In this document: piece by piece, positions 49,644-57,989 of the stretch
Position numbering within the stretch: the first letter of the stretch is position 1
Layout of the letters: each line of letters opens with the position of its first letter
Source of the DNA: Variovorax paradoxus
GTDB taxonomy: Bacteria > Pseudomonadota > Gammaproteobacteria > Burkholderiales > Burkholderiaceae_C
Length of the DNA: 64,000 bases
Reading direction: 5' to 3'
NCBI RefSeq assembly: GCF_030815855.1
Contig: NZ_JAUSXG010000001.1
Location: 2,232,001 to 2,296,000, forward strand
The notes under the pieces: model-generated
Database searches by the model: none
What the model was told of the DNA's origin: nothing
Seen by the model: the letters and a program-made list of their open reading frames with translations, nothing else
Made by a program: the position numbers and the translations under genes

Positions 49644-51716
49644 ATGGCGAGTCCCTCGCGATCTCTTCAACAGTACCGCGGCAGCTTCCGCGACCTGCTG
49701 GGCAATGCCGGCCGCTACAACGATCTTCTGCTCGCCGGCCTGCTGGTGGTGGTGGTGGCGCTGTTCGTGCTGCCGCTGCCCACGCCGCTGCTCGACCTGC
49801 TGATTGCGAGCAACCTGGCCATCAGCCTGGTGCTGCTGATCGTCGCGATGTATGTGCCCTCGGCGTTGTCGCTGTCGACCTTTCCGTCGCTGCTCCTGTT
49901 CACCACGTTGTTCCGCCTTGCGCTCAACATCGCATCCACCAAGCTGATCCTGCTTCACGCCGACGCCGGCCACATCATCGACACCTTCGGCAAGCTGATC
50001 GTCGGCAACAACGTGGTGGTGGGCGGCGTGGTGTTCCTGATCATCGCCATCGTGCAGTTCATCGTCATCGCCAAAGGCTCCGAGCGCGTGGCCGAGGTTG
50101 CGGCGCGCTTTGCGCTCGATGCGATGCCGGGCAAGCAGATGAGCATCGACGCCGACGTGCGCGCCGGTGTCCTTTCTTCCGCCAAGGCGCAGAAGCGGCG
50201 CCAGTTGCTGGAGCAGGAATGCCAGCTGCACGGCGCCATGGACGGCGCGATGAAGTTCGTGAAGGGCGATGCCATCGCCAGCATCGTGATTGCGCTGGTC
50301 AACATTCTTGCCGGCATCGCCATCGGCACGTTGATGCATGACATGACGCTGGGCGGTGCGCTGCAACGCTACGCCATCCTGACGGTGGGCGACGGCATGG
50401 TGTCGCAGATTCCGTCGCTGCTGGTGTCGATTGCGGCGGGCATCGTCATCACGCGCGTGAGCACCGGCGACCGCCGCGATTCGCAGCTCGCGCAGCAGAT
50501 CGGCGAGCAGATGATGGCGCACCCGCGCGCGCTCATCATTGCCGGTCTCGCGGTGGCCAGCTTTCTCGTGGTGCCCGGTTTTCCGAAGTGGGTGTTCGGC
50601 CTGCTGGCCGCGCTCCTGATCGGCCTGGGCCTGGCCATGCGCATGCTGCGCCGGCAGCGCAACACGCCGGGCTGGATCTCCCATGGCGACGGCGTCGCGT
50701 CCGAGGAAACCGACACCGACCACGCCATTGCCGCGCCGCTGGCGGTGCGGCTGTCTTCGGGCCTGCGCGCTTCGGTCGACCGCTTCGTGCTGGACCAGCA
50801 CCTGTCGCTGGTCAAGAACTCGGTCGAATCGGATCTCGGTCCGATCTTTCCGCGGCTGCAGCTGAACTACGCGGACGGCATGGCCGACAACGAATACCAG
50901 GTGCTGGTGCACGACGTGGCGGTGGCGCACGGCAGGCTCAAGCCCGGGTGGCTGCTGCTCGACCCGGCGCAGGCGGTGGCCATGCCGCCCGGCGCGGAAG
51001 TTGCCGAGCCCTTCGATCCCTTCGCGCGCGTCGTCTGGGTTCCAGGCCCCGAGCCCGGCATGACGGCGTGGACCGGCGCAGAAGTCGTGGGCCTGCACGT
51101 CGACCACACCGTGCGTCGCCACGTGAAGGACCTGATCGGCCTGCAGGAGGTGCAGCGGCTCTTGCACTCGGTGCAGCGCGATGCGCCCGAGCTTGCGGCC
51201 GAGGTGCTGCGCGTGACCTCGGCCCAGCGTATTGCCGAGGTGCTGCGCCGGCTGCTGCAGGAAGGCATTCCGATTCGCAACCTTCACGCCATTTTCGAGA
51301 GCCTGACCATGTGGGCCGCCAAGGAGCAGGACGGCATTGCGCTGACCGAGCTGGTGCGCATCCATCTGGGGCGCTACATCACGAGCCGCTACGTCGGCGC
51401 GAACCGGCAGCTCGAGGCGATCCTGTTCGAGTCGAGCCTGCTCGACCGCGTGCAGAACGCCATCGAGCGTTCGCCGCGCGGCAACCTGCTGCTGCTGAGC
51501 CCGGCGGTCACGCAGGACATTCGCGAGCAGTTGCGCAGGATTCTCGGTTCCACGGCCAACCGGGTGGTGGCCATCGCGTCGTCGGACGTGCGCCGCTACA
51601 TCAAGAACCTGATCGAACCGGTGGCGCCGCACATGGCCGTGCTGTCCTATCAGGAGATCGACGACGACGTGGCCCTGCAACCCGTGGGCTGGATCACCAA
51701 CCCCCAAGCGCATTGA
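49644..51716 (+). CDS. sctV: Type III secretion export-gate protein SctV
   Basis: The product has 690 residues from ATG 49644, which has AAGGA just upstream; an in-frame TTG at 49629 is possible. The N-terminal half has seven to eight membrane segments and the FHIPEP-family loop FPSLLLFTTLFRLALNIAST, GSERVAEVAARFALDAMPGK. The cytoplasmic C-terminal half forms the nonameric ring that receives substrates. It is the first gene of the plus-strand secretion operon and is divergent from sctQ. Confidence 0.97.
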   Translation: MASPSRSLQQYRGSFRDLLGNAGRYNDLLLAGLLVVVVALFVLPLPTPLLDLLIASNLAISLVLLIVAMYVPSALSLSTFPSLLLFTTLFRLALNIASTKLILLHADAGHIIDTFGKLIVGNNVVVGGVVFLIIAIVQFIVIAKGSERVAEVAARFALDAMPGKQMSIDADVRAGVLSSAKAQKRRQLLEQECQLHGAMDGAMKFVKGDAIASIVIALVNILAGIAIGTLMHDMTLGGALQRYAILTVGDGMVSQIPSLLVSIAAGIVITRVSTGDRRDSQLAQQIGEQMMAHPRALIIAGLAVASFLVVPGFPKWVFGLLAALLIGLGLAMRMLRRQRNTPGWISHGDGVASEETDTDHAIAAPLAVRLSSGLRASVDRFVLDQHLSLVKNSVESDLGPIFPRLQLNYADGMADNEYQVLVHDVAVAHGRLKPGWLLLDPAQAVAMPPGAEVAEPFDPFARVVWVPGPEPGMTAWTGAEVVGLHVDHTVRRHVKDLIGLQEVQRLLHSVQRDAPELAAEVLRVTSAQRIAEVLRRLLQEGIPIRNLHAIFESLTMWAAKEQDGIALTELVRIHLGRYITSRYVGANRQLEAILFESSLLDRVQNAIERSPRGNLLLLSPAVTQDIREQLRRILGSTANRVVAIASSDVRRYIKNLIEPVAPHMAVLSYQEIDDDVALQPVGWITNPQAH

Positions 51717-51761
51717 TGAACGACAACAACGACCTGTTTTCCGAGGGAGCCCAAGCCGACC

Positions 51762-52028
51762 ATGACACCGCAGAACATTCTGGACATCACGCGCGAGGGC
51801 CTGCTGCTCGTGCTCTGGATTTCGCTGCCGGTGGTGGTGGTGGCCACGCTGTCATCGCTCGTGGTGGCGGTGCTGCAGGCGGTAACGCAGGTGCAGGACC
51901 AGAGCATCGGCCAGTCGGTGCGGCTCATCGCGGTGATGGTGGCGATCATCGTCACGGCCGGCTGGCTGGGCCGCGACGTGATGCGCTTCGCGGAGCGGGC
52001 GTTCCTGTCGCTCACTTCGCTGTCATGA
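51762..52028 (+). CDS. sctS: Type III secretion export-gate protein SctS
   Basis: The product has 88 residues with two membrane segments, LLLVLWISLPVVVVATLSSL and VRLIAVMVAIIVTAGWLG, separated by the conserved QAVTQVQDQSIGQ loop of SctS/FliQ. It is part of the SctRST gate complex. The stop overlaps the sctC start (ATGA). Confidence 0.96.
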   Translation: MTPQNILDITREGLLLVLWISLPVVVVATLSSLVVAVLQAVTQVQDQSIGQSVRLIAVMVAIIVTAGWLGRDVMRFAERAFLSLTSLS

Positions 52029-53803
52029 ATGCCGCGATGACGATCGTTGCGCGCCTTCTTCTCGCCCGGCACCGGGCCGTCATGCAGCTTTGCGGCGCCG
52101 TGCTCATGCTGCTGCTCGTGCAGCACGGCATGGCGGCGGAGTTCCGCTGGCAGAACAAGCCCTTCCAGATCGTGGCCAACGAGAAGCCGCTCGCCGACTT
52201 CCTGCGCGAGCTGGCGTCTTCGCAAGGCATCACGGCGGTGATCGATCCCAAGGTCAACGGCGTCATCAGCGGCAAGTTCGACGGGTCGGCCAAGAACATC
52301 CTGAACAGCGTGTGCTCGGTCAACGGGCTCACCTGGTATTTCGACGGCGCCTTTCTGTTCGTGGACCTGGCCGCCGACGCGAAGAGCGAGGTGCTGCCGA
52401 TCGCCGCGGAGAACGCCGGCCGCATCGCCGAAACGCTGGTGCGGCTGCACATTTCCGACGAGCGCTATCCGCTCAGCATCAGCGAGCGCGACGCGAGCGT
52501 CTACGTGACCGGCCCGCGCCGATACGTGGAAATGGTGCGCCAGGCAGTGAAGCTTGCGGACCAGAAAACCGCGATGGCCGAAGGCGCCGAAATCCGGCTG
52601 TTCCCGCTCAAGTACGCCTGGGCCTCCGACTTCCGCATCAACCGCTCGGGCAAGGAGACGGTGATTCCGGGTGTGGCCAACGTGCTGCGCAGCCTGTACG
52701 GCCGCGCCGGCAACCAGTCTTCCAGCGGCGGTGCGGGCGGACGCGGAACCAGTGGGCCGCTTTCGGTGGGGCCGAACCGGCAGATCAAGCTGCGCAGCGG
52801 CGAAACCATCAACGCGCCCAAGATCGATATTGCAGGCGCGGGCCAGGGCGGCGACAGCGCCACGCTCGGCGGCCTGTCGGGCATCACCGGCAACGAGCTG
52901 CCGCAGTTCCAGGCCGACACGCGCATGAACGCGGTGCTGGTGCGCGACATGCCCGACAAGATGGCACAGTACGCGCGGCTGATCGAATCGATGGACACGC
53001 GCCCCCGGCTGGTGGAAATCGAAGTGACCATCATGGACATCAGCTCCGACACGCTGAGCAGCCTGGGCATCGACTGGCGCCTGCACGGCCGGCATGCCGA
53101 CTTCCAGACCGGCCGCGGCGACCGCGGGCCGCTGACCTGGGGCGGCACCGGCAGCGAGGCCGGCCAGATCGGAAGCTTCGACTCCACGGGCAATCCGCTG
53201 ACGCCGCTGGGCGGCATGTTCACCGCCGCCATCGGCAACAGCGCGCGCAACTACCTGCTGGCCCGCGTGACGGCGCTGGCCACCAACGGCAGCGCCAACT
53301 TCGTGGCCCGCCCGAAGGTGATGACGCTGGACAACACCGAGGCGGTGCTCGAGAACCTGAGCGAGTTCTACGTGCGCGTGGACGGCTTCCAGGACGCCGG
53401 CCTTTTCAGCATCACGGCCGGCACCGCCGTGCGCGTGACGCCGCTCATCATCGACGAGAAGACCGGGCGCGGCGTGATGATGTCGATCGACATCGTCGAC
53501 GGCGACCTGAGCCCGCAATCCGTCGACAAGATTCCGATCGTGCGCCGCCGCACGGTCAACACGCAGGCGCTGGTCGACGAGGGCGCGAGCCTGCTGATTG
53601 CCGGCTATTCGTCGGAAGAGAAGAGCAATGCGGTCACCGGCGTTCCGTTGCTGAAGGACATTCCCGGCGTGGGCGGCCTCTTCAGGTACACCGACAAGAA
53701 GCAGGCCAACATGGAGCGCTTCTACCTGCTCACGCCGCGCCTCGTGACGCCCGGCTCCACGGCCTCGGTGCCGATGCTGCCTCTGCCCGAGCCCGGAGGT
53801 TGA
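52025..53803 (+). CDS. sctC: Type III secretion outer-membrane secretin SctC
   Basis: The product has 592 residues. An N-terminal signal sequence is cleaved near GMAAEFRW. N0 and N1 domains follow (FQIVANEKPLADFLRELAS, IFDV-type repeats to about residue 250), then the secretin barrel with VEIEVTIMDISSDTLSSLG and the signature VPLLKDIPGVGGLF. It forms the outer ring in the outer membrane. An alternative start at 52082 would give a shorter signal peptide. It is coupled to sctS and two bp from sctD. Confidence 0.96.
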   Translation: MNAAMTIVARLLLARHRAVMQLCGAVLMLLLVQHGMAAEFRWQNKPFQIVANEKPLADFLRELASSQGITAVIDPKVNGVISGKFDGSAKNILNSVCSVNGLTWYFDGAFLFVDLAADAKSEVLPIAAENAGRIAETLVRLHISDERYPLSISERDASVYVTGPRRYVEMVRQAVKLADQKTAMAEGAEIRLFPLKYAWASDFRINRSGKETVIPGVANVLRSLYGRAGNQSSSGGAGGRGTSGPLSVGPNRQIKLRSGETINAPKIDIAGAGQGGDSATLGGLSGITGNELPQFQADTRMNAVLVRDMPDKMAQYARLIESMDTRPRLVEIEVTIMDISSDTLSSLGIDWRLHGRHADFQTGRGDRGPLTWGGTGSEAGQIGSFDSTGNPLTPLGGMFTAAIGNSARNYLLARVTALATNGSANFVARPKVMTLDNTEAVLENLSEFYVRVDGFQDAGLFSITAGTAVRVTPLIIDEKTGRGVMMSIDIVDGDLSPQSVDKIPIVRRRTVNTQALVDEGASLLIAGYSSEEKSNAVTGVPLLKDIPGVGGLFRYTDKKQANMERFYLLTPRLVTPGSTASVPMLPLPEPGG

Positions 53804-53805
53804 GC

Positions 53806-54984
53806 ATGGATCGCGAAGAAGTTCCGTTCGACGACCACGCCCACGCCGAGCCGCCGGCGCCGCAGGGCCTGCACGCGCAGGCTGCCGGCTGGTGCCTGCG
53901 CTTCCTGAGCGGCGCGGTGAAAGGCCGCACCATCGTGCTCAAGCCCGGCATCAACGTGCTGGGCTCGGGCGGCGAATGCGAGGTGATGCTGCCGGGCGGC
54001 GACGTGCTGCCGCGCCACCTGGCGTTCACTGTCGGCGAGCTGGTGGTGTCGATGCAGCGCCTGGGAACCGCCTCGGCGCGCCTCAACGGCGAGGAGATAC
54101 AGCAGCCGCGCAAGAGCGTGGTGGCGGGCGACATCGTGAGCGTCGGCCAGATCGATTTTCAGCTCGACCGCACCTATCCGGCGAGCGCGCAGGAAGACCG
54201 GATGTTCGCACCGGTGCATGGCGCACTGCCCGAAGGCGAAGCGATGGCGCGGCAACCGGCGTCGGGGGCGCAGCGCCTGGGCCTGTGGGTCGGCGGCGTG
54301 GTGGCATTGCTGGCCGTGCTCGGCCTTGCGGCCATGTCGCTCGGCGGCGGCCGCGGCGGCGCGATGAGCGGCGGCAGCGTCAACCTGGCAGAGGTGGAAA
54401 AGGCGCTGGTGCCATTTCCCGAGGTCGAGGTCATCGCGGCGCCGGGCGGGCAGTTCGGCGTCAAGGGCTATGTGGAATCGAAGCAGCGCCGCAAGACGCT
54501 GGAAGAGGCCATGGCGCGCTTCGGCAGCAAGGTCAGCGTCAACGTGCACTCGGCCGAGGACATGGTGGAGCAGGCGCGCCGCTATGTCGACGACCCCGGC
54601 GTGGCCGTGACCTACACGGGGCAGGGCCGGTTGGCGCTGACCGGCACGGTGGAAGACGCGGCCGTGCGGCAGAAGATCCGCCGCCTCAGCGAAGACCTGC
54701 ATCCCTCGGTGCTGGTTTCGGACAAGGTGCAGTACCGCGAAAAGCCCAAGACCGAGAACAAGGACGACGACATGCGCGCCCAGTGGGACAGCTGGCAGAG
54801 CGTGCTGCCGGCCCGCATGGTGAGCATCACCGAAGACGGCGAAGGCCTGCGCCACATCCAGCTCTCGAACGGCAACCGCTACTACGAAGGCTCGGTGCTG
54901 CGTTCCGGCGCCGAGCTCAAGCGCATCGACGCCGACGGGCTGGTCCTGAGCGGCGGTGTGCCCAACAAGAAACCCGCGAGGTAG
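53806..54984 (+). CDS. sctD: Type III secretion inner-membrane ring protein SctD
   Basis: The product has 392 residues. It has a cytoplasmic FHA-like domain (about residues 28-125, LRFLSGAVKGRTIVLKPG), one membrane segment (about 163-186, GLWVGGVVALLAVLGLAAM) and periplasmic BON-like ring-building repeats (GFVKGYVES-type beta-alpha units). This order defines SctD/YscD. It makes the outer MS ring with SctJ and contacts the sorting platform. It begins two bp after the sctC stop. Confidence 0.92.
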   Translation: MDREEVPFDDHAHAEPPAPQGLHAQAAGWCLRFLSGAVKGRTIVLKPGINVLGSGGECEVMLPGGDVLPRHLAFTVGELVVSMQRLGTASARLNGEEIQQPRKSVVAGDIVSVGQIDFQLDRTYPASAQEDRMFAPVHGALPEGEAMARQPASGAQRLGLWVGGVVALLAVLGLAAMSLGGGRGGAMSGGSVNLAEVEKALVPFPEVEVIAAPGGQFGVKGYVESKQRRKTLEEAMARFGSKVSVNVHSAEDMVEQARRYVDDPGVAVTYTGQGRLALTGTVEDAAVRQKIRRLSEDLHPSVLVSDKVQYREKPKTENKDDDMRAQWDSWQSVLPARMVSITEDGEGLRHIQLSNGNRYYEGSVLRSGAELKRIDADGLVLSGGVPNKKPAR

Positions 54985-55136
54985 CCGACATGCATGGCCA
55001 TGCCGCTCCCTGTTCGCGTTCCCCGATTTCATGCGTCGGCGCTGCCGGCTTCGCCGCATGGAATGGCTTCGTCCCCGCGGGGCACGGAGCTTTCTCCGCA
55101 AGTAAAAAAACCTCAACCCTTTGACAGGAGTTTCCT

Positions 55137-55340
55137 ATGAGCGCAGTCGACACCTCGATCCAGCAAATGCAACAAGCCGCGGCCGACCAGGCTCGCCTGA
55201 TGAGCGTCAGCATGGCTGCGGGCGCCACCATCTCGGGGGCCGCCGCCACGGCGCAGACGGTGAACGGCGCCAACGCCGCCGGCACCGAAGTGGCGAAGTC
55301 CACTGGCAACGACATCCGCCAGTCCGCCAAGCAGAACTGA
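55137..55340 (+). CDS. Small needle/pilin candidate (SctF-like)
   Basis: The product has 67 residues, rich in Ala, Gln, Ser and Thr, helical, with no cysteine or signal peptide, and ends KQN. The start is behind a strong ribosome binding site (ACAGGAG). It is preceded by a 152-bp gap and followed six bases later by a strong terminator, so it can be made in excess over its neighbours. Size, composition and position before sctI match needle or Hrp-pilus subunits, but the sequence is too short and biased for a firm family call. A small chaperone or export substrate is the alternative. Confidence 0.6.
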   Translation: MSAVDTSIQQMQQAAADQARLMSVSMAAGATISGAAATAQTVNGANAAGTEVAKSTGNDIRQSAKQN

Positions 55341-55346
55341 CGGGGA

Positions 55347-55389
55347 GGCCCGCGCGAAGCCGACGGGCTTTCGCGCGGCCCTTTTTTCT
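55347..55389 (+). terminator. Strong intrinsic terminator after the needle-like gene
   Basis: The stem CGCGCGAA / TTCGCGCG is extended by GCC / GGC across a one-base bulge and by GGCC / GGCC at the base, and is followed by CTTTTTTCTTT. It separates the small gene from sctI-J-K-L-N-O-T-U. Confidence 0.88.
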
Positions 55390-55407
55390 TTCCGAGGAGA
55401 GTGAACC

Positions 55408-55836
55408 ATGACCGATCCCATTGCCTCCGCCGCGCTCAGCGCGCCGCCGCCGGAAGTCGCCGCATCCACTGCGTCCGCCAACACCGGACCGGCGCAGCAG
55501 GCCGTGAGCCCGTCGCGTTTCGAGCCGGGCGAGACGCGCATGTTCGCCAACATGATGCAGGGCGTGCAGGCGCAGGGCGGAACGAGCGCGCCCAGCGCGA
55601 TCGGCGACGCGGCCAAGTCGCTCGCCGCACAGCTCTCGGGCAACGTGCGCTCCATCGAGGACATGCGCAAGAGCATGCTCGAGTCCATCGATTTCGCGGA
55701 CCCCATCAAGACCATGTTCGTGATGACCGATCACGCCATGGAAGCCAACATGATGTTCGCGCGAATGCATATTTCCACCGGGCTGGCCAGCGCCGCGACC
55801 AGCCTGTTCGGCAGCCTGCTGAAGAACCAGCAATGA
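55408..55836 (+). CDS. sctI: Type III secretion inner rod protein SctI (HrpB2-like)
   Basis: The product has 142 residues. A low-complexity Ala/Pro-rich N-terminus is followed by a helical C-terminal part whose end (MHISTGLASAATSLFGSLLKNQ) has the pattern of inner-rod proteins: amphipathic helix, Ser-Gly-Leu-Ala turn, and FGxLL. It connects the export gate to the needle. The ATG is preceded by GAGGAGAG. Its stop overlaps the sctJ start (ATGA). Confidence 0.83.
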   Translation: MTDPIASAALSAPPPEVAASTASANTGPAQQAVSPSRFEPGETRMFANMMQGVQAQGGTSAPSAIGDAAKSLAAQLSGNVRSIEDMRKSMLESIDFADPIKTMFVMTDHAMEANMMFARMHISTGLASAATSLFGSLLKNQQ

Positions 55837-56609
55837 AGACGCCGCTACGCCCGCGCTGGCTTGCCGCGCTCGTGCTGCTGCTGGCGCTGGCCGGTTGCAA
55901 GGTCGCGCTCTATTCCAACCTCAAGGAGCAGGAGGCCAACGAGATCCTCGCCGCGCTGTCGGCCGAAGGCATCGGCGCGGCCAAGAGCAAGCTGGAAGGC
56001 AGCAACTGGCAGGTCGAGGTGGAGGAAGACCGCCTGAGCCAGGCACTGGACGTGCTGCGGGTGCAGGGCTTGCCGGCCGAGCGCTACGTCAGCATGGGCG
56101 AGGTGTTCCAGAAGCAGGGCCTGGTGTCCACGCCTTCGGAGGAACGCATGCGCTACATCTACGCCATCTCGCAGGAGCTTTCGCAGACCTTGCGCAACGT
56201 CGACGGCGTGGTGTCCGCGCGCGTTCACGTGGTCATTCCGGCCAACGATCCGCTGAGCGAGAAGATCCGGCCTTCGTCCGCGGCGGTGTTCATCAAGCAC
56301 CGGCCCGATGTCGACCTGCGCCTGCTGGCGCCGGCAGTGAAGGACATGGTCGCCCACAGCATCGAAGGGCTCACGCACGACCAGGTGTCGCTGTCGCTCT
56401 TCGAGGCGCGCCGCGCGACCGGCGCCGCACCCGCGGGCAACGCGGCCGGCGAGCCGATGGTGCTCGGCCTTTTCTCGACACAGACCGCCATGGTGCTGCT
56501 CGGCCTGCTGCTGCTCGCTGCTATCTGCCTCATGGTGCTGCCCACGCTGCTGCGCCGGCAGGGCCAGGACTGGCGCACCTGGATGCGCCGCCAGGTGTTC
56601 AAGCGCTGA
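55833..56609 (+). CDS. sctJ: Type III secretion inner-membrane ring lipoprotein SctJ
   Basis: The product has 258 residues. The lipobox LALAGC is at about residues 17-22, then comes VALYSNLKEQEANEILAALS, the family start. Ring-building domains include VEVEEDRLSQALDVLR and GVVSARVHVVIP. A C-terminal membrane segment (VLLGLLLLAAICLMVLP) ends with a basic tail. It forms the inner MS ring with SctD. Confidence 0.96.
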   Translation: MKTPLRPRWLAALVLLLALAGCKVALYSNLKEQEANEILAALSAEGIGAAKSKLEGSNWQVEVEEDRLSQALDVLRVQGLPAERYVSMGEVFQKQGLVSTPSEERMRYIYAISQELSQTLRNVDGVVSARVHVVIPANDPLSEKIRPSSAAVFIKHRPDVDLRLLAPAVKDMVAHSIEGLTHDQVSLSLFEARRATGAAPAGNAAGEPMVLGLFSTQTAMVLLGLLLLAAICLMVLPTLLRRQGQDWRTWMRRQVFKR

Positions 56610-56622
56610 CCACGCAGCATTC

Positions 56623-57369
56623 ATGCAGATGCCGAACACCGCTCCCGTTGCGCCTGCGGCCATGCCCGGCCCGATGGACCTGCTGCGCCTGGTGATGCGC
56701 TTCAACCTGCACCCCGAAGCCGACCTGCATCCGAGCTGGCTTCCGGCCAACTGGCCGGCGCGGCATCGCTCGGTGGCACGCATGGGGTCCGCGGGCCGCG
56801 CCGTGCTGGCCGACATGCTGCGGCGCGAACAGGTGCCGGGCCATTCGCAGCCGCCTGCACCGTCGCTTGCACAGCCGCCTGCACAGCCGCATACAGCGGC
56901 CGACTACAACTTCGACTCCCGGCTCAAGCGGCTGGCATTGCTCGATGCCGCCTCCCTGCGCCGCCTGGCGGCCTACCTCGGCTTCTGCGCACACCTGCCG
57001 CTCTTCAAGCTGCGCGGCGGTGCGGGCCTGCAGATCCGCCGCCAGGCGCGCCGCTTCGATCGCGACGCCGTCGACTTCGTGCTCGACCGCGTGCCGCAGC
57101 TCACCGAACTGCGCATGGACAGCACCGTGGTGCAGCAGCGTCCCATGAGTACGGGCCGCGTGGTGCTCGACCGCGGCTACCGCCTGCTGCTGGGCACAGC
57201 CTCGTCCGAGGGAGCGCTTGTGCAGGGCCGCCTGAAGCACAAGCTGCCCCGCCGCATCTCCGCCTTGAGCGTGCCGGCCTTCGAGCCACGCCAGGCCTTG
57301 CAACTCAATGAACTGATGCTCTCCTGCATCGTTCCCGAAAGACTGCCGCAATGGGACTGGCTTTTCTGA
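56623..57369 (+). CDS. sctK: Sorting-platform protein SctK-like (HrpB4 position)
   Basis: The product has 248 residues, cytoplasmic, with no membrane segment. The family is poorly conserved. The call rests on position between sctJ and sctL, as with HrpB4/YscK, and on a helical LLDAASLRRLAAYLGFCAHL region. A Pro/Gln-rich insert at residues 76-91 is encoded by a four-unit 12-bp tandem repeat. SctK links SctD to SctQ. The gene overlaps sctL by 19 bp. Confidence 0.7.
   Translation: MQMPNTAPVAPAAMPGPMDLLRLVMRFNLHPEADLHPSWLPANWPARHRSVARMGSAGRAVLADMLRREQVPGHSQPPAPSLAQPPAQPHTAADYNFDSRLKRLALLDAASLRRLAAYLGFCAHLPLFKLRGGAGLQIRRQARRFDRDAVDFVLDRVPQLTELRMDSTVVQQRPMSTGRVVLDRGYRLLLGTASSEGALVQGRLKHKLPRRISALSVPAFEPRQALQLNELMLSCIVPERLPQWDWLF
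56848..56895 (+). repeat. Four-copy 12-bp tandem repeat in sctK
   Basis: Units CAGCCGCCTGCA, CCGTCGCTTGCA, CAGCCGCCTGCA and CAGCCGCATACA encode QPPA, PSLA, QPPA and QPHT. The repeat length keeps the frame if copies are gained or lost. Confidence 0.8.
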
Positions 57370-57989
57370 TCACCACCGACAACCTGCAGCTCCTGAGCGA
57401 GCGCAAGGTGTTGAAGGAAAACGAATATGCGGCGCTGCTCGACGCATCGGCCGTGGTGGACACCGCGCGCCGCGAGGCCGTGCGCATCACGCAGCACGCC
57501 GAGGACGGCGCCGAGGCGAGCCGCCGCAAGGGCTACGAGGAAGGGCTGGCGCGGGCCAGGGCCGAATATGCGACGCAGCTCGTCTCGGAGAGCATCGCCC
57601 TCGAACGGCAGCTGCATGCGCTGCGCACGTCGATGGCGCAGATCGTCGTCAAGGCGGTGGGCCAGTTCCTGGCAGACGCCGATCCCGCGGTGCTGTTCCG
57701 TTCGGCGCTCGTTCGCGTCGAGGCGCTGCTGCGCGCGGAGTCGTTCATCACGGTGCGCGTGGCGCCGGCGCAGGAGGCCCACATGCGCGAGACCCTGCAC
57801 CGGCTGCGCAGCGATGCCAACTGGAACATGGCCATGACCATCACGCCCGATCCCGACCTGCCGGCCGGCGCCTGCATGGTGCAAACCTCGACCGGCGTGC
57901 TCGAGATCGGTGTGGACGCGCAGCTCGAGGCCTTTCGCCGTGCGGTCGAACAGGGCGGCATGCTGGCGCCTTCCGGGAGAGGCGTGTGA
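57351..57989 (+). CDS. sctL: Type III secretion ATPase regulator SctL
   Basis: The product has 212 residues of the HrpE/YscL/FliH type. A helical, charged N-terminal half (residues 45-90, EASRRKGYEEGLARARAEY) is followed by a C-terminal domain with VRVAPAQEAHMRETLHRL and a terminal GVLEIGVDAQLEAFRRAV. SctL is the peripheral stalk that tethers SctN to SctQ. The start lies 19 bp inside sctK and the stop overlaps the sctN GTG. Confidence 0.92.
   Translation: MGLAFLITTDNLQLLSERKVLKENEYAALLDASAVVDTARREAVRITQHAEDGAEASRRKGYEEGLARARAEYATQLVSESIALERQLHALRTSMAQIVVKAVGQFLADADPAVLFRSALVRVEALLRAESFITVRVAPAQEAHMRETLHRLRSDANWNMAMTITPDPDLPAGACMVQTSTGVLEIGVDAQLEAFRRAVEQGGMLAPSGRGV

Noticed and set aside
51716..52024. 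A frame beginning ATG 51716 that would extend sctC upstream through sctS
   Set aside because: It is Gly/Ala/His-rich out-of-frame reading of sctS. The real secretin signal sequence begins at 52025.
55013..55071. TTCG repeats before the needle-like gene resembling an HrpB/HrpX (PIP) box
   Set aside because: The spacings are 33 and 14 bases, not 16.
54990..55124. A 44-codon frame between sctD and the needle-like gene
   Set aside because: Its composition matches no protein pattern, it covers what looks like the leader of the next gene, and only a weak GAGG-like site precedes it.
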